A DNA stretch of 64,000 nt, from positions 1 to 64,000 of the forward strand of contig NZ_WJIF01000001.1 of assembly GCF_009647605.1 (NCBI RefSeq), written 5' to 3'. Of this stretch, positions 41,127-50,834 are shown piece after piece. Position numbers and translations under genes: made by a program. The notes under the pieces are model-generated. The model was not told the origin of the DNA. It ran no database searches and saw nothing but the letters and a program-made list of their open reading frames with translations. Position 1 is the first letter of the stretch. Every line of letters begins with the position of its first letter. Source of the DNA: Agromyces agglutinans. Lineage in GTDB: Bacteria > Actinomycetota > Actinomycetes > Actinomycetales > Microbacteriaceae.

Positions 41127-42104
41127 ATGGCGGCTCGCAACGAGGCGAGGAACCCGGCCCCGGCTCCACGCGACACCCTGATCGTCCAGCGCAAGCAGCC
41201 GGTCACGGATCGCGTGGTGCACCTCACCCTGGGGCGTGCCGATGGCACGAGGCTCCCGGACTGGACGCCCGGTGCCCACATCGACCTCGTCCTGCCCGAC
41301 GGTGCGACGCGCCAGTACTCGCTGCTCGGCGACCCGCGAGACCCGCTCCGGTACGAGATCGCGGTGCTGCGCGAGCCCGAGGGACGCGGTGGTTCGTGCT
41401 TCATCCACGATCGGCTCACCGTCGGCGACGCGGTCGGCTTCGGCGGACCGCGCAACAACTTCCGGCTCACGCCATCGCCGCGCTACCGGTTCGTCGCGGG
41501 CGGCATCGGCATCACGCCGATCCTTCCCATGCTCCGAGCGGCGACCGCACTCGGCGCCGAATGGGACCTGCTCTACCTCGGTCGCACGAGGTCGTCGATG
41601 CCGTTCGTCCACGAACTCGTCGCCGATCACGGCGAACGCGTCGTCGTGCACACCTCCGACGGCGGCCGGATCGACATCGGAAGGTGGCTCGACGCGTTCG
41701 ACCCCGAGGTCAAGGCGTACACCTGCGGGCCGGTGTCGCTCATCGACGACGTCGGCGCCGCCACCGCCGGGTGGCGGCCGGGATGGTCGCGTCTGGAACG
41801 GTTCACCGCCGCGGACGCGGGGGAGCCCGCGCGGACGACGCCGTTCGAGGTGGAGGTCCTCGGTTCCGGGCGGGTCGTTCAGGTCGCGCCGGGCGAGCCC
41901 GTCGCCGGAGCACTCCGTCGAGCCGGATTCGACCTCCTCACCTCGTGTTCGCGCGGTGTCTGCGGCACCTGCGAGACCGACGTGGTCAGCGGAGAACCCG
42001 ACCACCGCGACGCCATCCTCGACGACGGCGAACGAGCAGCCGGCACCTGCTTCTTCCCGTGCGTATCCAGATCCAAGAGCGACCGACTCGTGATCGCCCT
42101 CTGA
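41127..42104 (+). CDS. VanB/PDR-type oxidoreductase with FMN, NAD and 2Fe-2S domains
   Basis: 325 residues with a strong GAGAGGAGG site. Domain order: flavin barrel (RQYSLLGDP), NAD domain (GGIGITPILPML) and a C-terminal plant-type 2Fe-2S domain with Cys274, Cys279, Cys282 and a later Cys. Such reductases pass electrons from NADH to Rieske oxygenases or, as in GcoB-type systems, directly to a P450. The P450 gene lies 56 bases downstream, making a two-component demethylase likely. Confidence 0.9.
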   Translation: MAARNEARNPAPAPRDTLIVQRKQPVTDRVVHLTLGRADGTRLPDWTPGAHIDLVLPDGATRQYSLLGDPRDPLRYEIAVLREPEGRGGSCFIHDRLTVGDAVGFGGPRNNFRLTPSPRYRFVAGGIGITPILPMLRAATALGAEWDLLYLGRTRSSMPFVHELVADHGERVVVHTSDGGRIDIGRWLDAFDPEVKAYTCGPVSLIDDVGAATAGWRPGWSRLERFTAADAGEPARTTPFEVEVLGSGRVVQVAPGEPVAGALRRAGFDLLTSCSRGVCGTCETDVVSGEPDHRDAILDDGERAAGTCFFPCVSRSKSDRLVIAL

Positions 42105-42160
42105 GACTGGCCCCACCTTCCCGCGACATCGAACACCTCATCTCGACGAAGAGAGACCTG

Positions 42161-43375
42161 ATGACCATCAGCACCCCGACGGCACCCGCCACGGTTCCCA
42201 CGACCGACGAGGACCCGTTCAGCGCAGCGGTCCTGGCGGACCCGCTCCCGTTCCAGCATCGGCTGAGGGAGGCCGGCGAGGTCGTCCTGCTCGAGCGGTA
42301 CGGCGTCTACGCCATGGGCCGCTACGACACGGTCAGGTCCGCGCTCCTCGACTGGCAGGGATTCGAGTCCTCGGCGGGCGTCGGCATCACCGACTTCCGA
42401 ACCGAGCCGCCCTGGCGCCCACCCAGCCTCCTGCTGGAGGCCGATCCGCCGCACCACGACGCTCCGCGTTCCGTGCTCGCGAAGATCCTCGGCCCCCGGG
42501 CGCTGCGGGAGCTGGCCCCGAGGTGGCAGGCGGACGCCGACCGCCTCGTCGATGAGGTCCTCGCCCGCGGGCCGGAGTTCGACGCGGTGGAGGCGCTCGC
42601 CGAGGCCTTCCCGCTTCGGGTGTTCCCCGATGCCGTGGGAATCCCGCAGGAAGGGCGCGAGCACCTGCTGCCATACGGCGACCACCTGTTCAACAGCTTC
42701 GGGCCCGAGAACTTCCTCGTCCGGCACGGTGCCCCGCACATCGCCGAGCACTCGGCCTGGGTGATCGAGCAGTGCGCGCGCGAGCGCATCGCTCCGGGCG
42801 GCTTCGGCGCCGCCATCTGGGCTGCCGCGGATCGCGGCGATCTCACGACCGAGCAGGCGCCGCTCGTCGTGCGGTCCCTGCTGTCGGCGGGCGTCGACAC
42901 CACCGTGCACGCGATCGGCGCGATCCTGCACGCGTTCGCGACCCATCCCGAGGCGTGGGCGATGCTGCGCGAGGACCCCGGCCTGGCGCGGGTCGCCTTC
43001 GACGAGGCGATCCGGCTGGAGGCGCCGGTGCAGACGTTCTTCCGGACGACGACGCGCGACCTCGTGGTCGGCGACGCGCTGATTCCCCGGCGCCGCAAGA
43101 TCCTGATGTTCCTCGGGTCGGCGAACCACGACCCCAGGCACTGGAGAGACCCGCAGCGGTTCGACCTCACCCGGGATCCCTCCGGCCACGTCGGCTTCGG
43201 CATGGGCATCCACCAGTGCGTGGGCCAGCACGTCGCACGGCTCGAAGCCGTCTCGCTGGTCACCGCTCTGGCACGACGGGTCCGGACCATCGAGTCGACC
43301 GCCGAGCCCGAGCGCCACCTGAACAACACGCTCCGCGCCTGGGAGACCATGCCGATGCGGGTGACGTTCGCATGA
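42161..43375 (+). CDS. Cytochrome P450, CYP199-like, probable aromatic O-demethylase
   Basis: 404 residues. I-helix SAGVDTTVHAIG, ExxR in FDEAIRLEAP and heme loop FGMGIHQCVG with Cys353 as heme ligand. The segment LLEADPPHHDAPRSVL and VFPDAVGIPQEGREHLLPYG resembles CYP199 enzymes that demethylate 4-methoxybenzoate. Its product would be 4-hydroxybenzoate, the substrate of pobA at 49578, plus formaldehyde, which the phi-hps genes at 58243-59492 could fix. The substrate remains an inference. Confidence 0.9.
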   Translation: MTISTPTAPATVPTTDEDPFSAAVLADPLPFQHRLREAGEVVLLERYGVYAMGRYDTVRSALLDWQGFESSAGVGITDFRTEPPWRPPSLLLEADPPHHDAPRSVLAKILGPRALRELAPRWQADADRLVDEVLARGPEFDAVEALAEAFPLRVFPDAVGIPQEGREHLLPYGDHLFNSFGPENFLVRHGAPHIAEHSAWVIEQCARERIAPGGFGAAIWAAADRGDLTTEQAPLVVRSLLSAGVDTTVHAIGAILHAFATHPEAWAMLREDPGLARVAFDEAIRLEAPVQTFFRTTTRDLVVGDALIPRRRKILMFLGSANHDPRHWRDPQRFDLTRDPSGHVGFGMGIHQCVGQHVARLEAVSLVTALARRVRTIESTAEPERHLNNTLRAWETMPMRVTFA

Positions 43376-44175
43376 GCGCCGCATCGAGCGGGTCGCCGGC
43401 CGCGCCGATCCTGAGCCTGCGCGGCGTGGGCATCTCGTTCCGCGGCGTGCGGGCACTGGACGACGTCACCTTCGACGTGCCCCGAGGCGGCGTCACCGCG
43501 GTGATCGGACCCAACGGGGCGGGGAAGACGACCCTGTTCAACTGCATCAGCGGCATCTACCGCCACGAAGGCGACATCGCCCTCGCGGGAGCGGACATCC
43601 AGCATCTCCGCGCGCACCGGCGTGCGGCCGCGGGAATCGCGAGGACGTTCCAGACGCCGACGCTGCTCGACGCCGAGTCGGTCTTCGAGAACGTCCTCGT
43701 GGGCACCCACGCGTGGACGAGGACCGGACCGGCCGGCGTCCTCCTCGGGACGCGCAGCGCACGTCGCGAGGAGCGCGAGGCGCGCGAGGTCGCGTGGGAG
43801 CGGCTGACCGCCGTCGGCCTGGCCCCCGTCGCCCACGTGCCGGCAGGGGCCCTGCCGCACGCGGATCGCCGCCGCGCCGAGGTCGCCCGCGCGCTCGCCT
43901 CCCGGCCCCGGATCCTGATGCTCGACGAGCCCGCCGCCGGACTCAGCGCCGCCGAATCCGACGAGCTCCTCGAACTCGTCGCCGAACAGGGCCGCGCGAC
44001 CGGGATGACCAGCGTCCTCGTCGAGCATGACGTCGCGCTGGTGATGCGGACGGCCGGATGGATCGCCGTGCTCGACGCCGGCAGACTGCTCGCGACCGGC
44101 GCTCCGGACGCCATCCGGCAGGACCCGGCGGTCGTCGCGGCGTACCTCGGAACGGATGCGGAGGTGGCGGCATGA
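43372..44175 (+). CDS. Branched-chain-type ABC transporter ATPase (LivG-like) with altered signature
   Basis: 267 residues, ATGA overlap with the P450 gene. Walker A GPNGAGKTT and Walker B ILMLDEPAAGLS are normal. The signature region reads LPHADRRRAEVARAL, so the Gly-Gln of the usual LSxGQ/LPYGxQ motif is replaced. It may still work as the weaker half of a heterodimer with the LivF-like partner, whose LSGGQ is intact. The transporter probably imports an aromatic acid. Confidence 0.85.
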   Translation: MSAASSGSPAAPILSLRGVGISFRGVRALDDVTFDVPRGGVTAVIGPNGAGKTTLFNCISGIYRHEGDIALAGADIQHLRAHRRAAAGIARTFQTPTLLDAESVFENVLVGTHAWTRTGPAGVLLGTRSARREEREAREVAWERLTAVGLAPVAHVPAGALPHADRRRAEVARALASRPRILMLDEPAAGLSAAESDELLELVAEQGRATGMTSVLVEHDVALVMRTAGWIAVLDAGRLLATGAPDAIRQDPAVVAAYLGTDAEVAA

Positions 44176-44903
44176 GCCTGCTGGAGATCGAAGGGCTTCG
44201 CGCCCGATATGGACGCGTCGAGGTGCTTCATGCTGTCGACCTCCGAGTCGAAGAGGGAAGCATCGTCGCCCTCCTGGGAGCGAACGGCGCGGGCAAGTCG
44301 ACGCTGTTGCGCGCGATCTGCCGCGCGGTCGACACATCGGGTTCGTGCCGTTTCGCCGGGATGGATCTCGATGGCCGGTCCACTGCGACCGTCGCACGGC
44401 TCGGCATCGGCCACGTCCCCGAAGGGCGGGGCACGTTCACCGATTTCTCCGTCGAGGAGAACCTCCGCATCGGTGCGATCAGTCGAACGTCCTTCCGCTC
44501 CAGGTCCGCGGTGCAGACCGATCTCGACCTGATCTACGAGACCTTCCCGGTCCTGCGCGAATTCCGGCGCCGACCGGCGGCGGCCCTCTCCGGTGGGCAG
44601 GCGCAGATGCTCGCCGTCGCGCGGGCGCTGCTCGCCCGGCCACGCCTGCTCTTGGTGGACGAACCGTCGCTCGGCCTCGCGCCGCTGACGGCTCGCGACC
44701 TGTTCGAGCGGCTGAGCGGGCTGCGGGACGCGTGGGAACTGACAATCCTCCTCGCCGAGCAGAACGCGAAACTCTCACTCGCCATCGCCGACCGGGCGGT
44801 GCTGCTGTCGAGGGGCCGAGTCGTGCACGACGGCCCCTCGGGCGACCTCGCGACGGTCGATGCCATCCACGCCGACTACCTGGGCGGAGGTGCGGGACGA
44901 TGA
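44172..44903 (+). CDS. Branched-chain-type ABC transporter ATPase (LivF-like)
   Basis: 243 residues, ATGA overlaps on both sides. Walker A GANGAGKST, signature LSGGQAQMLAVARAL and Walker B LLLVDEPSLGL are canonical. It forms the ATPase pair with the LivG-like protein. Confidence 0.92.
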   Translation: MSLLEIEGLRARYGRVEVLHAVDLRVEEGSIVALLGANGAGKSTLLRAICRAVDTSGSCRFAGMDLDGRSTATVARLGIGHVPEGRGTFTDFSVEENLRIGAISRTSFRSRSAVQTDLDLIYETFPVLREFRRRPAAALSGGQAQMLAVARALLARPRLLLVDEPSLGLAPLTARDLFERLSGLRDAWELTILLAEQNAKLSLAIADRAVLLSRGRVVHDGPSGDLATVDAIHADYLGGGAGR

Positions 44904-45781
44904 TCGAGTTCCTGCAGATCGGCCTCGACGGCCTGATGACCGGGGTCGTGTACGCGGCCCTCGCGCTCGCGTTGGGCGTGGTGTTCCAGGGCACCGGCAT
45001 GCTCAACCTCTCGCAGGGCGAACTCGCCGTCGTGGCGGCGTACATCGCGTGGTCGTGCGTTCAAGCGGGCATCCCGATCTGGCCCGCGATCGCGATCGCC
45101 GTCGTGGCATCCGCTGCGCTCGGCACCGCGCTCTACCAGGGCGTCGTGCGATTCGTCCCGCCGCACCGCGAGGACTCGCTGATGACCCTCGGCGTCACGC
45201 TGCTGCTGGGACTGAACGCGATCATCAGCATCATCTGGGGAACGGATCCGCGCGGCTTCCCGAGCCCGTTCGGCACCTGGGTGGTGCACCTGGCCGGACT
45301 CAGGCTGACCAGCCAGCAGATCGGCGGGGTCGTCCTGGTCGCCGCCACGATGCTCGTGATGGCGCTCCTGTTCACGCGGACGACCTTCGGGCTCCGACTG
45401 CGCGCCGTGGCGCAGAACCCGCGCTCGGCCGCATTCCTGGGGCTTCGCTCCGGCCTGTGGCTCTCGGCCGGGTGGGCCGCGGCCTGCGCGGTCGGCGCCG
45501 TCGCCGGCGTGGTTGCCGCGCCCACCCTCGGCCTCTCGCCCGCGATGATGACCGTCCCGTTGCTCATGGCGCTCGCAGCCGCCAACCTCGGCGGCATCGG
45601 CAGCCGCGTCGGCGTCGTCGTCGGTGGCCTCATCATCGGCGTGCTCACGGCGATCGGCGGTCGATACATCCCCGGCCTCGGCGGCGACCTCAACGTGGTG
45701 TTCGCGTTCGCGATCGTCATCGCGGTCGTCCTGGTCAAGCCTGCCGGCCTCTTCGGCCGAGAAAGCGTGGTGCGAGCATGA
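44900..45781 (+). CDS. Branched-chain-type ABC transporter permease (LivH-like)
   Basis: 293 residues with about eight membrane segments and the LivH pattern (LDGLMTGVVYAALALALGVV, LNLSQGELAVVAAYIAW). Overlaps neighbours by four bases each. Confidence 0.92.
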   Translation: MIEFLQIGLDGLMTGVVYAALALALGVVFQGTGMLNLSQGELAVVAAYIAWSCVQAGIPIWPAIAIAVVASAALGTALYQGVVRFVPPHREDSLMTLGVTLLLGLNAIISIIWGTDPRGFPSPFGTWVVHLAGLRLTSQQIGGVVLVAATMLVMALLFTRTTFGLRLRAVAQNPRSAAFLGLRSGLWLSAGWAAACAVGAVAGVVAAPTLGLSPAMMTVPLLMALAAANLGGIGSRVGVVVGGLIIGVLTAIGGRYIPGLGGDLNVVFAFAIVIAVVLVKPAGLFGRESVVRA

Positions 45782-46866
45782 GCGCCCCCGTCGTGCACAC
45801 CGAACCGACCGGCCGGGCGACAGCGCCCGACATCCGCCCCAGGTACCGAACGCCGGGCTTCTGGACGGCGGTCGTCGCCGTCGCGATCGCCGTCGCCGTC
45901 CCGTTCCTCGTCAGCGACTACGACCTCTTCAACCTCAGCCGTGTCGCCGCGGTCGCGATCGGCGTCGCGAGCCTGAACCTGCTGACCGGATTCTCCGGTC
46001 AGGTCAGCCTCGGCCAGGGCGCCACGTTCGGCATCGGCGGATACGCCGCGATGATGGCGATCCGGTACCTGGAATGGCCGGTCTGGGTCGCCCTGCTCGC
46101 GGCGATCGCGGTCGGGGCCCTCGTGGGGTTCGTCATCGGCCTGCCCGCCGTCCGCATGGGCGGCTTCAACCTCGGCCTGCTCACGATCGTGATCGCGGCG
46201 TTGTTCCCCGTGCTGCTGTACCGATTCTCGGACTTCACCGGGGGTCAGGCGGGCGTGACCCTTGCCGCGCCCGCATTCCCGTCGCCGACCGACTCGCTCA
46301 CCGATGCCCAGTGGTCCTACCTCGTCGTCCTCACCCTGCTGGTGCTCACGATCGCGTTCCTCGACCAACTGGTGGCGCGACGGACCGGACGCGCACTCTC
46401 GCTCATCCGAGCGGGCCGCATCCTCGCCGTCTCGAACGGTGTCGACGTCGAGCGCCTCAAGCTGCAGTTCTTCGTCATCAGCTCGGTCCTGGCCGCGCTC
46501 GGCGGAGCGATCTTCGCTTTCGTGCTCGGCCTCGTGGTGCCCGAGTCGTACCCGCTCGTCTTCTCGATCACCCTGCTCGTGGCATCCGTCGTCGGCGGCA
46601 GCCGATCCTGGATCGGCGCGATCCTCGGCGCCGCGATGGTGGTCTACCTGCCCTCGCTCGCGAGCTCCGTCATTCCTGGGGAGGCGTCCGCCTACCTCGC
46701 CCAGCTCGTGTTCGCCGTCGTGCTCGGACTCTGCGTGATCGTCGCCTCCAGCGGTATCGCCGGCGCCGGCCGCCGTCTGGCGAGCTCCATCGAGCGCGTC
46801 CTCAGGGAGCGCCGCGCCACAGCACCACCGACACCACCGTCCACCACCCGAGAGGAAATCCGATGA
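45778..46866 (+). CDS. Branched-chain-type ABC transporter permease (LivM-like)
   Basis: 362 residues. A polar N-terminus precedes about nine membrane segments with LNLLTGFSGQVSLGQGATFG, the LivM hallmark. The basic C-terminus ends at an ATGA overlap with the binding-protein gene. Confidence 0.92.
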   Translation: MSAPVVHTEPTGRATAPDIRPRYRTPGFWTAVVAVAIAVAVPFLVSDYDLFNLSRVAAVAIGVASLNLLTGFSGQVSLGQGATFGIGGYAAMMAIRYLEWPVWVALLAAIAVGALVGFVIGLPAVRMGGFNLGLLTIVIAALFPVLLYRFSDFTGGQAGVTLAAPAFPSPTDSLTDAQWSYLVVLTLLVLTIAFLDQLVARRTGRALSLIRAGRILAVSNGVDVERLKLQFFVISSVLAALGGAIFAFVLGLVVPESYPLVFSITLLVASVVGGSRSWIGAILGAAMVVYLPSLASSVIPGEASAYLAQLVFAVVLGLCVIVASSGIAGAGRRLASSIERVLRERRATAPPTPPSTTREEIR

Positions 46867-48086
46867 ATCACCAGACACGAAGCCGTGGCACGGTCGCCAC
46901 GTTCGCCGTCGCCACCGCAGCCGTGCTCGTACTCGCGGGATGCACGCCGCGAGCGGCGACCGGGAGCGACGCGCAGTCCGCGGACGACAGTCCCATCGTG
47001 ATCGGCGCCAGCTGGCCGCAGAGCGGCCCCCTCGGCTCGGTGGCTCCGGGCCTGGCCGGCCTCGAGGCCGCGATCGCCGCGGCCAACGAGGACGGCGGGG
47101 TCGACGGTCGCGAGATCGAACTGGTCACGGCCGACGACGCGTACGACCCCGCGCGCCTCGTCGAGAACGAGCGCAAGTTCGTCGAACAGGACGGCGCGAT
47201 CGCCGTCGTGAACTTCGGCGGCATCTCCATCGCCGGCCGGGAGTACCTCGGCCAGAAGCAGGTCATGGGCGTCTCGATGGCCGGCAACTCGCCGCTCAGC
47301 GACATCGAGGCCTTCCCGATGCAGCGCGCCTTCTGGCCGGACGTCTCGTGGGAGGCCCAACTCCAGGGCAAGTGGCTGACCGAGCATGCACCGGACGCCG
47401 TCGTCGGCTACATCGGCTTCAACAACGACCTCACCGAGAGCCACCTCGCGGGCCTCGCCGCGCAGGGCGTCACCCCGGCGCAGGTCGCGGCCGTGCCGCC
47501 GGGTACCGCCGACCTCAGCGCGCAGGTGAGCCAGTTCCAGGCTGCCGGCGTCGACACCGTCATCATCAACATCGGCGCACCGACCGGTGGCGCGACGCTG
47601 GCCTACATGGACCAGATCGGCTGGAAGCCGACCGTGTTCCTCTCCTCCACGGTCTCGGACTTCCACACGGTGATCAACATCTCCGGCCCGGGCCCGGTGG
47701 AGGGCGCCTACTCGTTCGAGTTCTTCAAGGATCCGTCCGATCCCCGCTACGCGGACGACGACGTGATCGCCCAGTACCTCGACGACATGGAGGCATCCGG
47801 TCACGAGAAGGACGCGACCAACGCGCTCGCCCTCGAAGGCTACGGACTCGGCGCCGCGCTCGTCGACGCCCTCTCCCGAACCGATTCGTTCGACAGCGAG
47901 GGCCTGCTCGCCGCCTGGGATTCCTTCGACGGCACCGAGAACCCGATGCTGCGCGACGGCATCACGCTCGAGGAGAGCTCGCACGGCCGGGTGATCTTCC
48001 AGTACCAGCTCAGCCGATTCGACGGTGCGAGCTGGGTCGACGAGGGCGAGATCGAGGACGTGCGGGAACTGGGCATCGTCGAGTGA
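46863..48086 (+). CDS. Branched-chain-type ABC transporter substrate-binding lipoprotein
   Basis: 407 residues. Lipobox VLVLAGC and a periplasmic-binding fold of type I (PIVIGASWPQSGPLG, ELVTADDAYDPARLV). Many homologues of this group bind aromatic acids rather than amino acids. It is the last gene of the run that starts at 35857 and is followed by a hairpin, so the catabolic enzymes and the importer share one long transcript or a few coupled ones. Confidence 0.9.
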   Translation: MNHQTRSRGTVATFAVATAAVLVLAGCTPRAATGSDAQSADDSPIVIGASWPQSGPLGSVAPGLAGLEAAIAAANEDGGVDGREIELVTADDAYDPARLVENERKFVEQDGAIAVVNFGGISIAGREYLGQKQVMGVSMAGNSPLSDIEAFPMQRAFWPDVSWEAQLQGKWLTEHAPDAVVGYIGFNNDLTESHLAGLAAQGVTPAQVAAVPPGTADLSAQVSQFQAAGVDTVIINIGAPTGGATLAYMDQIGWKPTVFLSSTVSDFHTVINISGPGPVEGAYSFEFFKDPSDPRYADDDVIAQYLDDMEASGHEKDATNALALEGYGLGAALVDALSRTDSFDSEGLLAAWDSFDGTENPMLRDGITLEESSHGRVIFQYQLSRFDGASWVDEGEIEDVRELGIVE

Positions 48087-48112
48087 CCAGCGATCGCGCA
48101 GCGGCGATCTGA

Positions 48113-48141
48113 GGGTGCGGCGTCGGGTCGACGCCGCACCC
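48113..48141 (+). terminator. Terminator after the branched-chain-type transporter
   Basis: A 12-bp perfect GC-rich stem (48113-48124 with 48130-48141), loop of 5, 26 bases after the binding-protein stop. No T-tract. Confidence 0.65.
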
Positions 48142-48214
48142 GTGCCCGCCGTCGCACCCGCGACGGCGACGGCCCGTGACCGAAGCAACCGACGGACTCG
48201 ATGGAGAGCAACCG

Positions 48215-49456
48215 ATGGCCAAGCGTGTCGCCGACCGGCGAGCCGATCCGACGCACCGCCGCGCAGGGCTCTCGCAAGCAGCGCCGTTGCTGGCGGGCAG
48301 TTGCATGCCGGTCCTCGGGTCGGTGCTGATCACTCCGGTGCTGCCGCGGCTCTCCGAGCACTTCGGCGGCGTACCCGGTGCCGATGTCCTGGTGCCGCTG
48401 ATCGTGGCGCTTCCGGCGCTCATGATCGCCGTGTTCGCGCCGTTCGCGGGACAGATCGTCGACCGCCTCGGCCGGAGATCGCTCCTGCTCGGTGCCATGC
48501 TCGTCTACGCGCTCGCCGGTACCGCACCGGTCTGGCTGGACTCGCTGGCCGCGATCCTCGCCAGCCGCGTCGTGGTCGGCATCTGCGAGGCCGCCATCAT
48601 GACCGCGTGCACGACGCTGCTCGTCGACTACTTCCCGGGCGAACGCCGGAGGAACCGGTACCTCGGCCTGCAGACCGTCGTCACCACGCTCGCCGCGACG
48701 GCGTTCATCGCGATCGGAGGCGCGCTCGGCGCCTCCGGCTGGAAGACGCCCTTCTGGGTGTACTCCGTGAGCATCGGGATCGCCGCCGTGATGGCGGTGC
48801 TGCTCTGGGAGCCGACCGATGCCGATGCCGGACCGCAGGCGATCGAACGCACCGCCGCGGGAGGTCGATTCCGGCTGCGAACCCGCATCCCGTGGGAACG
48901 GATCGGCGGGCCGCTGTGGGTCACGGTGTTCGGCGGCTTCACGTTCTACGTCCTCGTCCTCGAGGTCGGCTACCTGGTCGTGGCGACCGGCGTGGCCGCG
49001 GAGAACACCCAGGTGATCGGCTGGGTCGCCGCCGTCTCGTCCCTCGCCACCGCGTTGGGCGGCCTGTCGTTCTCGCGGATCTCCCGGCTTCCGCGCGGCG
49101 TCGTGCTGCCGGCGGCATTCCTCCTGCAGTCGGTCGGGATGATCGCGATCTGGGTCGTGCCGACGGGGCCCGGCCTCATCGCGGGCGCCGCGATCACCTC
49201 GTTCGGGTCCGGCGTGCTGCTGCCCTCGCTCATCACCTGGGTCGTCGCGGCGGCGCAGTTCACCGATCGCGGGCGCATCACCGGCTGGTGGACGGCGGCG
49301 TTCTTCCTCGGGCAGTCGCTCACTCCGGTGCTGATCGCTGGGTTGACCCTCGCGGCGGGTTCGCTCACCGCAGCGGTCGGCCTTGCCGGCATCGCCGCGG
49401 CCGTCGCGTCGGCCGTCGTCGGGTCGGTGCTCAGCGATCGGTATCGACGGTCGTGA
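48215..49456 (+). CDS. MFS transporter
   Basis: 413 residues from ATG 48215, which has GGAG 8 bases upstream; an in-frame GTG at 48176 would add 13 residues. Twelve predicted membrane segments, with the MFS loop signature GQIVDRLGRRSLLLG after helix 2. It sits between the aromatic-acid importer and pobA, so uptake or efflux of an aromatic compound is likely, but it is not obviously PcaK. Confidence 0.82.
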   Translation: MAKRVADRRADPTHRRAGLSQAAPLLAGSCMPVLGSVLITPVLPRLSEHFGGVPGADVLVPLIVALPALMIAVFAPFAGQIVDRLGRRSLLLGAMLVYALAGTAPVWLDSLAAILASRVVVGICEAAIMTACTTLLVDYFPGERRRNRYLGLQTVVTTLAATAFIAIGGALGASGWKTPFWVYSVSIGIAAVMAVLLWEPTDADAGPQAIERTAAGGRFRLRTRIPWERIGGPLWVTVFGGFTFYVLVLEVGYLVVATGVAAENTQVIGWVAAVSSLATALGGLSFSRISRLPRGVVLPAAFLLQSVGMIAIWVVPTGPGLIAGAAITSFGSGVLLPSLITWVVAAAQFTDRGRITGWWTAAFFLGQSLTPVLIAGLTLAAGSLTAAVGLAGIAAAVASAVVGSVLSDRYRRS

Positions 49457-49520
49457 TGCCGGTATAGCCGAACACCGATTCCCCGTCGGCCGAGCACGGT
49501 CGATGGTTGAAGGCGGACGA

Positions 49521-49538
49521 GCGATGCGATCCCATCGC
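49521..49538. promoter_or_regulatory. Inverted repeat upstream of pobA
   Basis: GCGATG-N6-CATCGC, flanked by a wider pair GGTCGA (49498-49503) and TCGACC (49543-49548). It lies 40 bases before the pobA start and could be the site of a PobR/PcaR-type regulator; no such gene is in the window. Confidence 0.4.
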
Positions 49539-49577
49539 AGCCTCGACCATCCTGCTCGAAACGCGAAAGGCGCAACG

Positions 49578-50768
49578 TTGCGACCCTCCACCTCCGTGGC
49601 CATCATCGGCGCAGGTCCCGCGGGCCTGATGCTCGGCCACCTCCTCGCGCAAGCCGGCGTGCCGTTCACGATCCTCGAGGCGCAGACGCGCGAGCACGTA
49701 CTCGGGCGCATCCGGGCCGGCGTGCTCGAGCAGGGCTCGGTCGACCTGCTCGCCGAGCACGGCCTCGACGCCGACCTGCGTGCGCGGGGGCTCACCCACC
49801 GAGGCATCCACCTGCAGTTCGAGAGGGAGCGGCACCACGTCGACTTCGTCGACCTCGTCGGCCGCACGGTGACGGTGTACGGCCAGCAGGCGCTCGTCGC
49901 GCACCTTCTCGCGGAACATGAGCGTCTCGGATCGAACGTGGTGTTCGAGGCGCATGACGTGCAGCCCGTCGGTGTCACGGGCTCGCGTCCGACCGTGGTC
50001 TTCACGAAGGACGGCGCTCCCGAGCAGCTCGAATGCGACTTCGTCGTCGGCACCGACGGCTACCACGGAGTCTGCCGCCGAAGCATCCCCGCCGACGGCA
50101 TCGTGGGCTACGAGCGCGCCTACCCGTTCGGCTGGCTCGGGATCCTCGCGGACGTGCCCCCGTCGACCGACGACCTCGTCTACGCGCTGCACCGCGACGG
50201 CTTCGCCATGCACTCGATGCGCTCACCCGAGGTCTCGCGCCTGTACGTGCAGGTGGCGCCCGGCGAGTCGATCGACGACTGGAGCGACGCGCGCATCTGG
50301 GACGCTCTGCAGACCCGGCTCGGCGTCGACGGATGGACCCTCGAAGAGGGCCGCATCACCGAGAAGTCCATCACCCCGATGCGCAGCTTCGTGGTCTCGA
50401 CGATGCAGCACGGCCGCATGTTCCTCGCGGGCGACGCGGGGCACATCGTGCCGCCGACGGGCGCCAAGGGCCTGAATTCCGCGCTCGCCGACGTCGCGCT
50501 CCTCGCCCGAGCCATCCTCGAGCATCGCGGCGGCGACCACACGGGGCTCGAACGCTACAGCGCGCGGGCCCTGGCCCGGCAGTGGAAGGTGCAGCACTTC
50601 TCGCAGTGGATGACCGAGATGTTGCACGTCCACCAAGAGGTGCCGGATGCCTCGGCCAGGGCATTCCGCTACCGCAGCCAGGTCGGCCAGCTGGAGTACG
50701 TCACGGGCTCGCAGGCCGCCCGGCAGAGTCTCGCCGAGCAGTACGCCGGCCTTCCCTTCACCCCCTGA
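49578..50768 (+). CDS. pobA: 4-hydroxybenzoate 3-monooxygenase
   Basis: 396 residues from TTG 49578, chosen because it gives the canonical PobA length and start (a few residues before VAIIGAGPAGLMLGHLL) with AAAGG upstream; ATG 49524 is possible but less likely. FAD motif GAGPAG, RAGVLEQG, the DG motif GTDGYHGVCRR and the GD motif FLAGDAGHIVPPTGAKGLN are those of PobA. It converts 4-hydroxybenzoate to protocatechuate with NAD(P)H and oxygen. Confidence 0.95.
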   Translation: MRPSTSVAIIGAGPAGLMLGHLLAQAGVPFTILEAQTREHVLGRIRAGVLEQGSVDLLAEHGLDADLRARGLTHRGIHLQFERERHHVDFVDLVGRTVTVYGQQALVAHLLAEHERLGSNVVFEAHDVQPVGVTGSRPTVVFTKDGAPEQLECDFVVGTDGYHGVCRRSIPADGIVGYERAYPFGWLGILADVPPSTDDLVYALHRDGFAMHSMRSPEVSRLYVQVAPGESIDDWSDARIWDALQTRLGVDGWTLEEGRITEKSITPMRSFVVSTMQHGRMFLAGDAGHIVPPTGAKGLNSALADVALLARAILEHRGGDHTGLERYSARALARQWKVQHFSQWMTEMLHVHQEVPDASARAFRYRSQVGQLEYVTGSQAARQSLAEQYAGLPFTP

Positions 50769-50834
50769 CGCCGACGGACCCCGGTCCACAGACCCCGGTC
50801 CCACGGACCCCCGGAACACCACCACGGAGCGCCC

